Assembly (NCBI RefSeq): GCF_001514235.1 | Contig: NZ_KQ948943.1 | Coordinates: 1-64,000 of the forward strand | DNA: 64,000 nucleotides | Direction of reading: 5' to 3' | Source: Streptomyces caeruleatus | GTDB taxonomy: Bacteria > Actinomycetota > Actinomycetes > Streptomycetales > Streptomycetaceae | In this document: positions 17,447 to 25,117 of the stretch, one piece after another | Position numbering within the stretch: the stretch's first letter is position 1 | Layout of the letters: every line of letters starts with the position of its first letter | Notes under the pieces: generated by a model | What the model saw: only the letters and a program-made list of their open reading frames with translations | Told to the model about the DNA's origin: nothing | The model's database searches: none | Made by a program: the position numbers and the translations under genes

Positions 17447-17537
17447 GGGCTGCGGGCTGCGGGCTGCGGGCTGCGGGCTGCGGGCTGCGGGCTGCGGGCT
17501 GCGGGCTGCGGGCTGCGGGCTGCGGGCTGCGGGCTGC
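17447..17537. repeat. Perfect (GGGCTGC)13 heptanucleotide array
   Basis: Thirteen uninterrupted copies of GGGCTGC occupy exactly 91 bases. The length is likely to vary between strains by slippage. It lies in a non-coding gap of 570 bases between the RNA ligase gene and soxR. Confidence 0.95.
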
Positions 17538-17613
17538 GGCAGGATGCCCTGGCTGTCTGTTCTGCGCCGACGACATGGCTCAGCCGCACAGCCGACGGCG
17601 CCGCACCCCACCC

Positions 17614-17645
17614 AGGGGCGCGGGGAACTGCGCGACCAGCCACAA
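17614..17645. repeat. Streptomyces intergenic repeat, copy 1
   Basis: This copy reads AGGGGCGCGGGGAACTGCGC then GACCAGCCACAA. The same word recurs at 22541 and 28002 with few changes and partially at 8036. It is a dispersed intergenic element of unknown role often found at gene ends. Confidence 0.8.
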
Positions 17646-17731
17646 ACGACCCGCAGCCGCCGTCAACCCCGGAGGCCCCGAACCCATAGGCGTCCCACTC
17701 GGCCACAGCCAACCCAAGCCGACCCACACCC

Positions 17732-18223
17732 TCAACCACAGCCCCCCGCCCCGCGCGCCCTACCTCCCCCTTGCTCCACCATCAACCGCGACCCCGTAAG
17801 CCGTTCGCCGAACACATCGTCCGGGTTGGACAGCACGCACGTGTCCAGCGACAGACACCCGCAGCCGATGCAGTCGGTCAAGTGATCACGCAGACGGTTC
17901 AGTTGCTTGATGCGCTCGTCCAGCTCCGAACGCCACGCCTCCGACAACCGCGCCCAGTCCTCATGCGTCGGCGTACGCTCCTCGGGGAGTTCCGCGAGGG
18001 CGTCGCGGATCGTCGCCAGGGGGATGCCGACCCGTTGCGCGGCCCGGACGAAGGCGACCCGGCGAAGGGTGTCACGGGAGTAACGGCGCTGGTTGCCGGA
18101 GGTGCGACGGCTGCTGATCAAACCCTTGGACTCGTAGAAGTGCAGGGCGGACACCGCGGCGCCGCTCCGTGCGGAGAGTTGGCCGACGGTGAGCTCGTGG
18201 ATCTTCTCGGGGATCTGGGGCAC
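17732..18223 (-). CDS. soxR: Redox-sensing MerR-family regulator SoxR
   Basis: Transcription factor of 163 residues. A MerR winged helix (LTVGQLSARSGAAVSALHFY, 11-30) is followed by the dimer helix and the [2Fe-2S] ligand set CX2CXCX5C (Cys118, 121, 123, 129). Oxidation of the cluster by redox-cycling compounds activates target promoters; in Streptomyces these respond to the host's own pigments and quinones. The start GTG 18223 gives the usual VPQIPEKIHELT opening. The tail after SRLMVEQ is a short Gly/Arg-rich extension. It is divergent from the MaoC gene. Confidence 0.95.
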   Translation of the reverse strand: MPQIPEKIHELTVGQLSARSGAAVSALHFYESKGLISSRRTSGNQRRYSRDTLRRVAFVRAAQRVGIPLATIRDALAELPEERTPTHEDWARLSEAWRSELDERIKQLNRLRDHLTDCIGCGCLSLDTCVLSNPDDVFGERLTGSRLMVEQGGGRARGAGGCG

Positions 18224-18288
18224 GCCCTCAAACCTACCTACCGCGTCACACCACCGGTCCATTGACAGGGGCTTCGCCTCCTAGCATG

Positions 18289-18304
18289 CTAAGCAGTCGC
18301 TTAG
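18289..18304. promoter_or_regulatory. Palindromic operator CTAAGC-N4-GCTTAG upstream of maoC
   Basis: Perfect 6-base arms flank AGTC, 40 bases before the MaoC start at 18344; TTGACA at 18262-18267 is a plausible -35 upstream. A matching site, CTGAGC-N4-GCTTAG, lies upstream of the neighbouring TetR gene at 19502-19517. Confidence 0.65.
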
Positions 18305-18343
18305 ACATTGCACTCTGGAACACGCGACGCGAGAGGCCTGGAC

Positions 18344-18805
18344 ATGGCAGAGCCGAGGATCTTCACCTCCGCCGACGACCTGAAGGCGGCGGTGGGCGAG
18401 CAGCTGGGCTACACGGACTGGCTGGAGGTCGACCAGAAGCGGATCGACCTGTTCGCGGAGGCCACCGGCGACCACCAGTGGATCCACGTGGACCCCGAGA
18501 AGGCCGCGGCGGGCCCCTTCGGGACCACCATCGCCCACGGGTACCTCACCCTGTCGCTGCTTCCGCTCTTCGGACCTCAGCTCATCAAGGTCGAGAACGT
18601 GAAGATGGGCGTCAACTACGGGACGAACAAGGTACGTTTCCCCGCCCCGGTCCCGGTCGGCTCGCGCCTGCGCGCCACCGCCACCCTCACCGGCGTCGAG
18701 GACGTGACGGGCGGCGTCCAGGTCGCCGTAGCGTTCACCGTGGAGCGCGAGGGCGGGGACAAGCCCGTGTGCGTCGCCGAGTCCGTCTCGCGGTACTACC
18801 TGTAG
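18344..18805 (+). CDS. MaoC family (R)-enoyl-CoA hydratase
   Basis: Hot-dog fold protein of 153 residues. The hydratase-2 active-site pattern is seen in FAEATGDHQWIHVDPEKA, with Asp43 and His48 as the expected catalytic pair, followed by GTTIAHGYLTLSL. It would hydrate trans-2-enoyl-CoA to the (R)-3-hydroxy form in fatty acid breakdown or side-chain catabolism. It faces a TetR gene and shares a palindromic operator type with it, so it is probably repressed by that protein. Confidence 0.9.
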   Translation: MAEPRIFTSADDLKAAVGEQLGYTDWLEVDQKRIDLFAEATGDHQWIHVDPEKAAAGPFGTTIAHGYLTLSLLPLFGPQLIKVENVKMGVNYGTNKVRFPAPVPVGSRLRATATLTGVEDVTGGVQVAVAFTVEREGGDKPVCVAESVSRYYL

Positions 18806-18829
18806 GCGGACCCCGCCGCCCGGCGGAAC

Positions 18830-19453
18830 CTACTGGGCTCCCACCATCCGCAGCACGAGGTCGGCGTACAGCGCGCCGACCTCGTCGGGCGTCCAGGGGC
18901 CGTCGACGCTGAACCAGCGGGCCACGTCGATGCACAGCGACAGCACGGCGAGGGTCGTGCCCTTCACGTCCAGGACGTCGAAGTCGCCGGCCGCCACCCC
19001 GTCCTCGATGATCGCGCGCACCTCGGCGTCGCACTGCCGGCGCAGCGCGAGGATCTCGTCGCGGGCGTCCGGGCCGAGGGAGTCCAGTTCGTACTGCACG
19101 ACCCGCGCCGTCGTACGCCCCCCGGCGTGCCAGCGGACGAAGGAGCTCACGGCGTCGGAGAGCCGCTCGGCGGGGGTGCCCTCGCGCCGGGCCGCCGTCC
19201 TGAGGATCTCCAGGGCCTTCTCGTGGCCGATCCTGCTGATGCGGTGGAGCAGTTCTTCCTTCGTCTTGTAGTGGATGTAGAGCGCGGCGGGGCTCATGCC
19301 CGCCCGCCCGGCGATGTCACGGGTCGTGGTGGCGTGGTAGCCGCGCTCGGCGAAGGCCTCCACGGCGGCGATCAGCAGCCGCCGGGCCGCGTCGGGCGTG
19401 ACCTCACCCCACGCCGACGTCTCGCCGCCGGCCGTCTCCTCCGCCGTACTCAT
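18830..19453 (-). CDS. TetR family regulator, likely controls maoC and itself
   Basis: Regulator of 207 residues with HTH TTTRDIAGRAGMSPAALYIHY near residues 42-62. Its C-terminal domain has the WFSVDGPWTPDEVGALYADL ending common in regulators of fatty acid or steroid catabolism. Its promoter region (19502-19517) and that of the convergent MaoC gene (18289-18304) carry the same CTRAGC-N4-GCTTAG palindrome, which makes autoregulation and control of maoC the simplest reading. Confidence 0.85.
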   Translation of the reverse strand: MSTAEETAGGETSAWGEVTPDAARRLLIAAVEAFAERGYHATTTRDIAGRAGMSPAALYIHYKTKEELLHRISRIGHEKALEILRTAARREGTPAERLSDAVSSFVRWHAGGRTTARVVQYELDSLGPDARDEILALRRQCDAEVRAIIEDGVAAGDFDVLDVKGTTLAVLSLCIDVARWFSVDGPWTPDEVGALYADLVLRMVGAQ

Positions 19454-19501
19454 CGCTCACTCGCCCCTCTCGCTGACAGAGCCCCCACCATACCGCCGAT
19501 A

Positions 19502-19517
19502 CTGAGCGAGCGCTTAG
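19502..19517. promoter_or_regulatory. Palindromic operator CTGAGC-N4-GCTTAG upstream of tetR
   Basis: Near-perfect palindrome 49 bases before the TetR start at 19453 and just after the stop of the YiaA-like gene at 19533. It pairs with the site at 18289-18304. Confidence 0.6.
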
Positions 19518-19532
19518 CGAGAGCCCGGCGGC

Positions 19533-19820
19533 TCAGATCTTCTCGTAGGGGTCGTGCTCGGCGAGCAGCTTCTCCAGCCGTGCCTGGTCGACCCGGCTGA
19601 CGATCTGCCCGGCCTCCTGGCGGTCCCGGATGACCTTGGCGAGCGTGAACGCCGAGGTCACCAGGTAGAGGACCGCGATGGCCAGGAAGCCGCGCACCCA
19701 GGCGTTGGCGTTCAGCTGGTAGATGCCGATGCCGGTGGCGGCCATGGCGACCGCGAAGGAGGCGACGGACTGGCCGTAGAAGGCGGCCGTGCTCTGCTGC
19801 TTGACCGGTGTGTCACTCAT
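19533..19820 (-). CDS. YiaA/YiaB family inner membrane protein
   Basis: Protein of 95 residues with two hydrophobic helices (about 12-34 and 42-62) and a charged cytoplasmic tail rich in Glu, Arg and Lys. The family is of unknown function. The start at ATG 19820 (MSDTPVKQQSTAAFYGQS) is preceded on its strand by GTTCCCC only, so the ribosome site is weak. Confidence 0.8.
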   Translation of the reverse strand: MSDTPVKQQSTAAFYGQSVASFAVAMAATGIGIYQLNANAWVRGFLAIAVLYLVTSAFTLAKVIRDRQEAGQIVSRVDQARLEKLLAEHDPYEKI

Positions 19821-19891
19821 GGGGAACAGGGTCGGCGCCCGTGGCGCCGGACACATCCGCTGAAGTACTCAGCCGGTACTCAGAATTGCGT

Positions 19892-21043
19892 TCAGAACGC
19901 CGAAACTCCCGTCAGCGCCCGCCCGATGACCAGCTTCTGGATCTGGCTCGTGCCCTCGTAGAGGGTCATCACACGGGCGTCGCGCAGCAGTTTGCCCGCC
20001 GGGTACTCGTCGATGTAGCCGTAGCCGCCGAAGACCTGGAGGGCGTTGTTTGCGGCGCGGACGGCGGCCTCCGAGGCGAACAGCTTGGCCTTGGAGGACT
20101 CGACGGCGAAGGGCAGCCCGCGGTCGATCAGGTCGGCGACCCGCCAGGTCAGCAGCCGGGCCGCGTCCACGTCGACGGCGATGTCGCTGATCAGCTCCTG
20201 GACCAGCTGGTGCCGGGCGATGGGCTTGCCGAACTGTTCACGCTCACCGGCGTACCGGACGGCCGCGTCCAGGGCGGCCTGGGCTATGCCGACGCATCCG
20301 GCGGCGACCGACATCCGCCCCTTGGCCAGGGCCGACATCGCGACCGAGAAGCCCTTGCCCTCCTCGCCCAGCATGGCCGAGGCAGGCACGCGTACGTCCT
20401 GGAGCACCAGCTCAGCGGTGGCCTGGCCGCGCAGACCGAGCTTGCCGTGGATGGTGCGGCGCGTCAGGCCGGGGGTCTCGGTGGGGACGAGGAAGGCGGT
20501 CACGCCCTTGTGGCCGGGCGCGTCGGTGGAGCGGGCGAAGAGCAGGACGACGTCGGCCCAGGTGCCGTTGGTGATGAACATCTTGGTGCCGTTGATGACG
20601 TAGTCGTCGCCGTCGCGCACGGCACGCGTGGCGAGGTTGCCCGCGTCGGAGCCCGTGCCCGGCTCGGTCAGGCCGAAGCAGCCGACCAGGTCGCCCGCGG
20701 TGAGGCCGGGCAGCCAGCGGCGCTTGTGCTCCTCACTCCCCCAGGCCGCGATCGACTTGGCGACGAGTCCGAGGGAGACGGACACGATGCCGCGCACGGA
20801 CGAGTCCCCGCGCCCCAGCTCCTCCGTGACCAGGCAGTAGGCGAGGTGGTCGCCGCCGGAGCCGCCGTGCTCCTCGTCGATCGTCAGGCCCAGGAAGCCC
20901 ACCTCGCCGAGTTTCTTGACGATCGAGCGGTCCACCTCCTCGGCGCGGTCCCAGGCGACCACGTGCGGGGCGATCTCGCGGTCCACGAAGTCCCGGGCGA
21001 GCTGCCGGACGGCGGTCTGCTCCTCGCTGAGCTCCAGGTTCAT
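19892..21043 (-). CDS. Acyl-CoA dehydrogenase
   Basis: Flavoenzyme of 383 residues, the usual family length. The FAD/substrate segment CFGLTEPGTGSDAGN is intact, and the catalytic Glu is in MTLYEGTSQIQKLV (about residue 363), as in short/branched-chain and medium-chain enzymes. It is divergent from a TetR gene with a palindromic site between them at 21088-21106, so it is probably that regulator's target. Electron transfer flavoprotein genes are not nearby. Confidence 0.92.
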   Translation of the reverse strand: MNLELSEEQTAVRQLARDFVDREIAPHVVAWDRAEEVDRSIVKKLGEVGFLGLTIDEEHGGSGGDHLAYCLVTEELGRGDSSVRGIVSVSLGLVAKSIAAWGSEEHKRRWLPGLTAGDLVGCFGLTEPGTGSDAGNLATRAVRDGDDYVINGTKMFITNGTWADVVLLFARSTDAPGHKGVTAFLVPTETPGLTRRTIHGKLGLRGQATAELVLQDVRVPASAMLGEEGKGFSVAMSALAKGRMSVAAGCVGIAQAALDAAVRYAGEREQFGKPIARHQLVQELISDIAVDVDAARLLTWRVADLIDRGLPFAVESSKAKLFASEAAVRAANNALQVFGGYGYIDEYPAGKLLRDARVMTLYEGTSQIQKLVIGRALTGVSAF

Positions 21044-21087
21044 GCCGAGTCACCCCACAAATTACGGACCTTGAAAGCTGCACATTT

Positions 21088-21106
21088 AAATTAGCACTGC
21101 TAGTTT
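21088..21106. promoter_or_regulatory. TetR operator AAATTAGCACTGCTAGTTT
   Basis: A 19-base palindrome with a single mismatched pair, centred between the divergent acyl-CoA dehydrogenase (start 21043) and tetR (start 21133). A closely similar site AAACTAGCGGCGATAGTTT stands 42 bases before the aldehyde dehydrogenase operon at 27654-27672. Confidence 0.75.
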
Positions 21107-21132
21107 CCGGTTGCAGCCCTACTATGTGCGCC

Positions 21133-21774
21133 ATGGCCCGACCGCGCAAGCCCTTGCTCAGCACCGACCGGATCGTCGACACGGCACGCGCACTGGTGGA
21201 CGCCGAGGGGCTCGCGGCCCTCTCCACGCGTCTGCTCGCGGCCGAACTGGGCGTGAGCGGGCCGTCCCTCTACAACCACTTCCGCACCAAGGACGAGATC
21301 CTGGAGGCGGTCGCCGACTCGGTCAGCGCGCAGGTCGACCTGTCGATGTTCGAGGACGGCCGGGACTGGCGGACCGCGCTGCACGACTGGGCCGTCTCCT
21401 ACCGGGCCGCCCTGCGCGACCACCCGAACATCGTCCCGGTCCTGGCCCGCGGCCCCGGTCGCCGCCCGGCCGGACTGCGGCTCGCCGACGCCGTCTACGG
21501 CGCGATGGTCGCGGCGGGCTGGCCACCGGCGCAGGCCACCTCCATCGGCGCGCTGATGCGGTACTTCATCATGGGCTCGGCGCTGGGCTCGTTCGCCGGG
21601 GGCTTCGTGGACGACGCGAGCGCCTACGACCCCGCCGACTACCCCCACCTCGGGCAGGCCCACCTCCTCGCCGAGCAGCAGGAGAAGATCGACGAGCGGG
21701 CCTTCGAGACGGGGCTGACGGCGCTGCTGGACGGCCTCGCGCAGCAGTACGAGCAGGTCAGGCGGACCGCCTAG
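21133..21774 (+). CDS. TetR family regulator, apparently leaderless
   Basis: Regulator of 213 residues with the HTH LSTRLLAAELGVSGPSLYNHF and a TetR_C-type C-terminal domain. ATG 21133 has no Shine-Dalgarno sequence, while a -10-like TACTAT at 21120-21125 puts the expected transcription start at the ATG itself, so the mRNA is probably leaderless. The operator at 21088-21106 would cover the -35 area and allow autorepression along with control of the divergent dehydrogenase. Confidence 0.85.
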   Translation: MARPRKPLLSTDRIVDTARALVDAEGLAALSTRLLAAELGVSGPSLYNHFRTKDEILEAVADSVSAQVDLSMFEDGRDWRTALHDWAVSYRAALRDHPNIVPVLARGPGRRPAGLRLADAVYGAMVAAGWPPAQATSIGALMRYFIMGSALGSFAGGFVDDASAYDPADYPHLGQAHLLAEQQEKIDERAFETGLTALLDGLAQQYEQVRRTA

Positions 21775-21778
21775 GACG

Positions 21779-21807
21779 CTTCGGCACGCACCGAAGTGTC
21801 CGTGCCG
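21779..21807. promoter_or_regulatory. Nested inverted repeats before the ArsR-type gene
   Basis: CTTCGG/CCGAAG arms (21779-21784, 21791-21796) are nested with CGGCACG/CGTGCCG arms (21783-21789, 21801-21807) in the 46-base gap between tetR and the ArsR gene. It may be an ArsR-type operator or a short terminator for tetR. Confidence 0.45.
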
Positions 21808-21820
21808 CATCCTGGAGCGC

Positions 21821-22531
21821 ATGGCCACCAAGGACCCCCAGGCACCGCACCTCGCCCGGCTCGCCGCGCTCATGGCCGACGAGACCCGGGCGGCCTGTCT
21901 GCTGGCGCTGCTCGACGGGCGGGCCTGGACCGCCGGTGAGCTGGCACGGCATGCCGGGGTCGCCGCGTCCACGCTGAGCGAGCACCTGGGCAAGCTCGTC
22001 GCGGGCGGGCTGCTCACCGAGGAGCGGCAGGGACGGCACCGGTACGTCCGGCTGGCCGACGCGCGGGTCGCCCAGCTGGTGGAGGACCTCGCCGCGCAGG
22101 TCGGCCCGCGGGCGGACCAACGGCCCCGGAACCTACGGGAGTCCAGTGCCGGGTCCGCCATGGCGCGCGGGCGCACCTGCTACGACCATCTCGCCGGGCG
22201 GCTCGGCATCGCGGTCACGGACGCGTTCACGCTGCGCGGGCTGCTGCGGCAGGACACGGGGTTCGCGCTGACCGATGCCGGGGTCGGTTGGTTCGACGCC
22301 GCGGGCATCCGGCTCGACCGTTCGACTCGCCGCCCGTTGGCCCGTGCCTGCCTCGACTGGACGGAGCGCCGGCCCCATCTCGCCGGCGTCGCGGGCGCGG
22401 CTCTGTGCCGGCATGCGCTGGATGCGGGGTGGTGTGTGCGGATCGGGTCGGAGCGGGCCGTGAAGGTGACGGCGGCGGGTGAGCGGGCGCTGGCCGGGCT
22501 CCTGGGCATCGAGTCAGCGACGTTGCGCTGA
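21821..22531 (+). CDS. ArsR-family winged-helix regulator with C-terminal extension
   Basis: Protein of 236 residues. The first 95 residues are an ArsR winged helix (AGELARHAGVAASTLSEHLGKLVAGGLL). Metal-sensing cysteine pairs typical of ArsR/SmtB are not evident in the recognition helix. The remaining 140 residues form a conserved extension found in actinobacterial members, including RGRTCYDHLAGRLGIAVTDA. It precedes a drug/metabolite exporter gene, which it may regulate. Confidence 0.8.
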   Translation: MATKDPQAPHLARLAALMADETRAACLLALLDGRAWTAGELARHAGVAASTLSEHLGKLVAGGLLTEERQGRHRYVRLADARVAQLVEDLAAQVGPRADQRPRNLRESSAGSAMARGRTCYDHLAGRLGIAVTDAFTLRGLLRQDTGFALTDAGVGWFDAAGIRLDRSTRRPLARACLDWTERRPHLAGVAGAALCRHALDAGWCVRIGSERAVKVTAAGERALAGLLGIESATLR

Positions 22532-22571
22532 GCGCCCCATAGGGGCGCGGGGAACTGCGTGACCAGCCACG
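22532..22571. repeat. Streptomyces intergenic repeat, copy 2
   Basis: Immediately past the ArsR stop, GCGCCCCATAGGGGCGC forms a short hairpin that leads into GGGGAACTGCGTGACCAGCC. The hairpin-plus-word arrangement is also seen at 27994-28032, suggesting the element can serve as a terminator. Confidence 0.75.
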
Positions 22572-22658
22572 ACGCACCCGCAGATACGGAGCGAAGTCTT
22601 AGTCCCCCGTCCGAAATCCGCGAGCCCCCTCCCCCTCCCCTCTCCTAGCCTCTGGAGC

Positions 22659-23600
22659 ATGATGAACGCCTCCCCCACCCGCCGCACCGAACTCCTCGCG
22701 GCAGGCGCAGCCACCGTCACCGTCGTCCTGTGGGCCTCCGCCTTCGTCTCCATCCGCAGCGCCGGCTCGGAGTACTCGCCCGGCGCCCTCGCGCTGGGGC
22801 GGCTGCTCGTCGGGGCCGTGGTGCTGGGCGGTATCTGTCTGGTCCGGCGGGAGGGGCTGCCGCCCCGGGCGGCCTGGCCCGGGATCGCGATATCGGGGCT
22901 GCTGTGGTTCGGGTTCTACAGCGTCGTACTGAACTGGGGCGAGCAGCAGGTGGACGCCGGCACCGCGGCGCTGGTCGTGAACATCGGGCCCATCCTCATC
23001 GCGCTGCTGGGCGCCCGGCTGCTCGGCGATCCGATGCCGCCGCGGCTGCTGGCGGGGATGGCGGTGTCGTTCGCCGGCGCGGTGACCGTGGGACTGTCGA
23101 TGTCGGGCGGCGGCGGGTCCTCGGTGCTCGGGGTGGTGCTGTGTCTGCTCGCCGCGGTCGGCTACGCGGGCGGCGTCGTGGCGCAGAAGCCGGCGCTCGG
23201 TCACGCGAGCGCGCTCCAGGTCACGACGTACGGGTGTCTGGTGGGGGCGGTCCTCTGTCTGCCCTTCGCCGGGCAGCTGATCGGCGACGCGGCCGACGCC
23301 TCCCTGTCCGCGACCCTCAACCTGGTCTATCTGGGTGTCTTCTCGCTGGCGCTGGCCTTCACCACCTGGGCGTACGCCCTCGCCCGTACGACCGCCAGCA
23401 GCATGGGCGCGACCACGTACGCGGTGCCCGCGCTGGTGGTGCTGATGTCCTGGCTGGCCCTGGGCGAGGTGCCGGGGCCGCTGACGCTGGCGGGCGGGGC
23501 GCTGTGTCTGGCCGGGGTCGCCGTGTCGCGGTCCCGGACGCGGTCCGCTCGGGTCGTGGCGGCCGCGCCACAACCCGAGCAGACCCGCGAATCGGCGTGA
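22659..23600 (+). CDS. EamA/DMT superfamily exporter
   Basis: Integral membrane protein of 313 residues with about ten hydrophobic helices arranged as two EamA repeats; the opening LWASAFVSIRSAG and the internal NWGEQQVDAGTAALV are typical. Such carriers export amino acids or other small metabolites. It is downstream of the ArsR-type gene and converges with the MHS transporter, whose stop codon follows within two bases. Confidence 0.88.
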   Translation: MMNASPTRRTELLAAGAATVTVVLWASAFVSIRSAGSEYSPGALALGRLLVGAVVLGGICLVRREGLPPRAAWPGIAISGLLWFGFYSVVLNWGEQQVDAGTAALVVNIGPILIALLGARLLGDPMPPRLLAGMAVSFAGAVTVGLSMSGGGGSSVLGVVLCLLAAVGYAGGVVAQKPALGHASALQVTTYGCLVGAVLCLPFAGQLIGDAADASLSATLNLVYLGVFSLALAFTTWAYALARTTASSMGATTYAVPALVVLMSWLALGEVPGPLTLAGGALCLAGVAVSRSRTRSARVVAAAPQPEQTRESA

Positions 23601-23601
23601 G

Positions 23602-24924
23602 TCAGCGGCTGCGCGCCCGGTCCGCGAGGACCTTGATGGACAGCAGGGCGATCACCGAGAGCCCGATGATGTAGCCGGAGACCGCCATCGAGGTGTCGGT
23701 GGTCTCCAGCAGCAGCACCATCATGAACGGCGCGAGGCCGCCGCCGAGCACGGCCGCGATCTGGTAGCCGAGGGAGGCGCCCGTGTAGCGCATCTCGGGC
23801 GTGAACAGCTCGGCGAACAGGGCCGCCTGGGGGCCGTACATGATGCTGAGGAAGCAGCTGGCGACGAAGGTGCCGACGGCCAGCCACAGCAGCGAACCGG
23901 TGTCGATCAGCAGGAACAGCGGTACCGCCCACAGACCGATGCCGGCCGCGCCGATCGCGTAGATACGGATTCGTCCGATCTTGTCCGAGAGCGCGGCGGC
24001 GGCCGGGATCAGCACCAGCTGGGTGAGGCTGATGCAGAGCGAGACGGTGAGGACGGCGCTCTTCTTCATGCCGAGTTCGCGGGTCGTGTAGTCGAGCACG
24101 CCGGTGATGATGATGTAGAAGGTCGCGGTGTTCACGGCGAAGGAGCCGCCGGCGAGGAGGACCGTGCCGAGGTGGCCGCGCAGGATCGTGCGCAGCGGTG
24201 AGGACTGCTCGGACTTCTCCTTCTCGGCCAGCCTCTTCTCCGCCTCCCGGAATTCGGGCGTCTCCTCGACGCGGGTGTGGATGTACCAGGCGAGCGCGAG
24301 GACGAACAGGCCCACGAGGAACGGCACGCGCCAGGCCCAGGCCGCGAACTCCGCGTCGGTCGTGAACGCCCCGGCGAGCAGGAACACCGTGTTGGCGGTC
24401 ACCACGCCGATGGGGACGCCGAGCTGCACGAAGCTGCCGTAGATGCCGCGCTTGCCCTCGGGGGCGTACTCGGTGGCCATCAGCATCGCGCCGCCCCACT
24501 GGGCGCCCACGGCGATGCCCTGGAGCACGCGGAAGAGGACCAGCAGGATCGGGGCGGCGACGCCGATCGTCTCGTAGGTCGGGAGCAGGCCGATGCCGGT
24601 GGTGGCGAGGCCCATCAGGGTGAGCGCGAGGACCAGCATCGGCTTGCGGCCGCGCTTGTCGCCGAGCTGGCCGGCGACGATGCCGCCGAGGGGGCGGGCG
24701 AGGAAGCCGACGGCGAAGGTGGCGAAGGAGGCGAGCACTCCGGCCGTGGGGCTCCCGGCCGGGAAGTACAGGTCGCCGAGCACCAGGGCGGCGGCGATGC
24801 CGAAGACGAAGTAGTCGTACCACTCCACGGCGGACGCGAGAGCGGCCGCGGTGGCGACGCGGCGGCGGTTGCCGTCGGCGGGAGCGGTGGTGGGGAGCGG
24901 TTGAGCGGAAGGTGCCGTGTCCAT
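23602..24924 (-). CDS. MHS-family metabolite:H+ symporter (MFS)
   Basis: Twelve-helix transporter of 440 residues. AALASAVEWYDYFVFGIAAA at the N-terminus and GQLGDKRGRKPML between helices 2 and 3 mark the metabolite:H+ symporter branch that takes up organic acids, betaines or aromatic acids. The substrate is not determinable. A TetR-like word CATACCGTCCGGTCAGT stands upstream at 24985-25001, linking it tentatively to the acyl-CoA island. Confidence 0.88.
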   Translation of the reverse strand: MDTAPSAQPLPTTAPADGNRRRVATAAALASAVEWYDYFVFGIAAALVLGDLYFPAGSPTAGVLASFATFAVGFLARPLGGIVAGQLGDKRGRKPMLVLALTLMGLATTGIGLLPTYETIGVAAPILLVLFRVLQGIAVGAQWGGAMLMATEYAPEGKRGIYGSFVQLGVPIGVVTANTVFLLAGAFTTDAEFAAWAWRVPFLVGLFVLALAWYIHTRVEETPEFREAEKRLAEKEKSEQSSPLRTILRGHLGTVLLAGGSFAVNTATFYIIITGVLDYTTRELGMKKSAVLTVSLCISLTQLVLIPAAAALSDKIGRIRIYAIGAAGIGLWAVPLFLLIDTGSLLWLAVGTFVASCFLSIMYGPQAALFAELFTPEMRYTGASLGYQIAAVLGGGLAPFMMVLLLETTDTSMAVSGYIIGLSVIALLSIKVLADRARSR

Positions 24925-24984
24925 GCGTGCACACTCCGGGGTGCTGGGGACGGAACGGGGGGTGGGGCGGATTCCGGGGAACGT

Positions 24985-25001
24985 ACTGACCGGACGGTAT
25001 G
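24985..25001. promoter_or_regulatory. Possible TetR operator upstream of the MHS symporter
   Basis: On the minus strand this reads CATACCGTCCGGTCAGT, one base off the core CATACCGACCGGT found at 7962 and 36437. It is 61 bases before the symporter start. Confidence 0.4.
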
Positions 25002-25117
25002 GACGTCAACGGGTCGCACAACAGCAGTTTTTTGCCTGTACATGGCACGGAGAGCGGAGTCCGGGCATGCCTGCGGCCCCGGCCTCCCACAGAGACCGGG
25101 GCGCACCGCGGGCAGGG

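Noticed and set aside
17285..17537. CRISPR-like array
   Set aside because: Units are 7 bases and contiguous with no spacers; no cas genes nearby.
17195..17799. Several overlapping frames across the GGGCTGC region
   Set aside because: The heptamer repeat keeps all three frames open on both strands; no ribosome site or family similarity.
18223..18289. SoxR box in the soxR-maoC gap
   Set aside because: Only a half-site-like CCTCAAA is visible, without the opposite arm.
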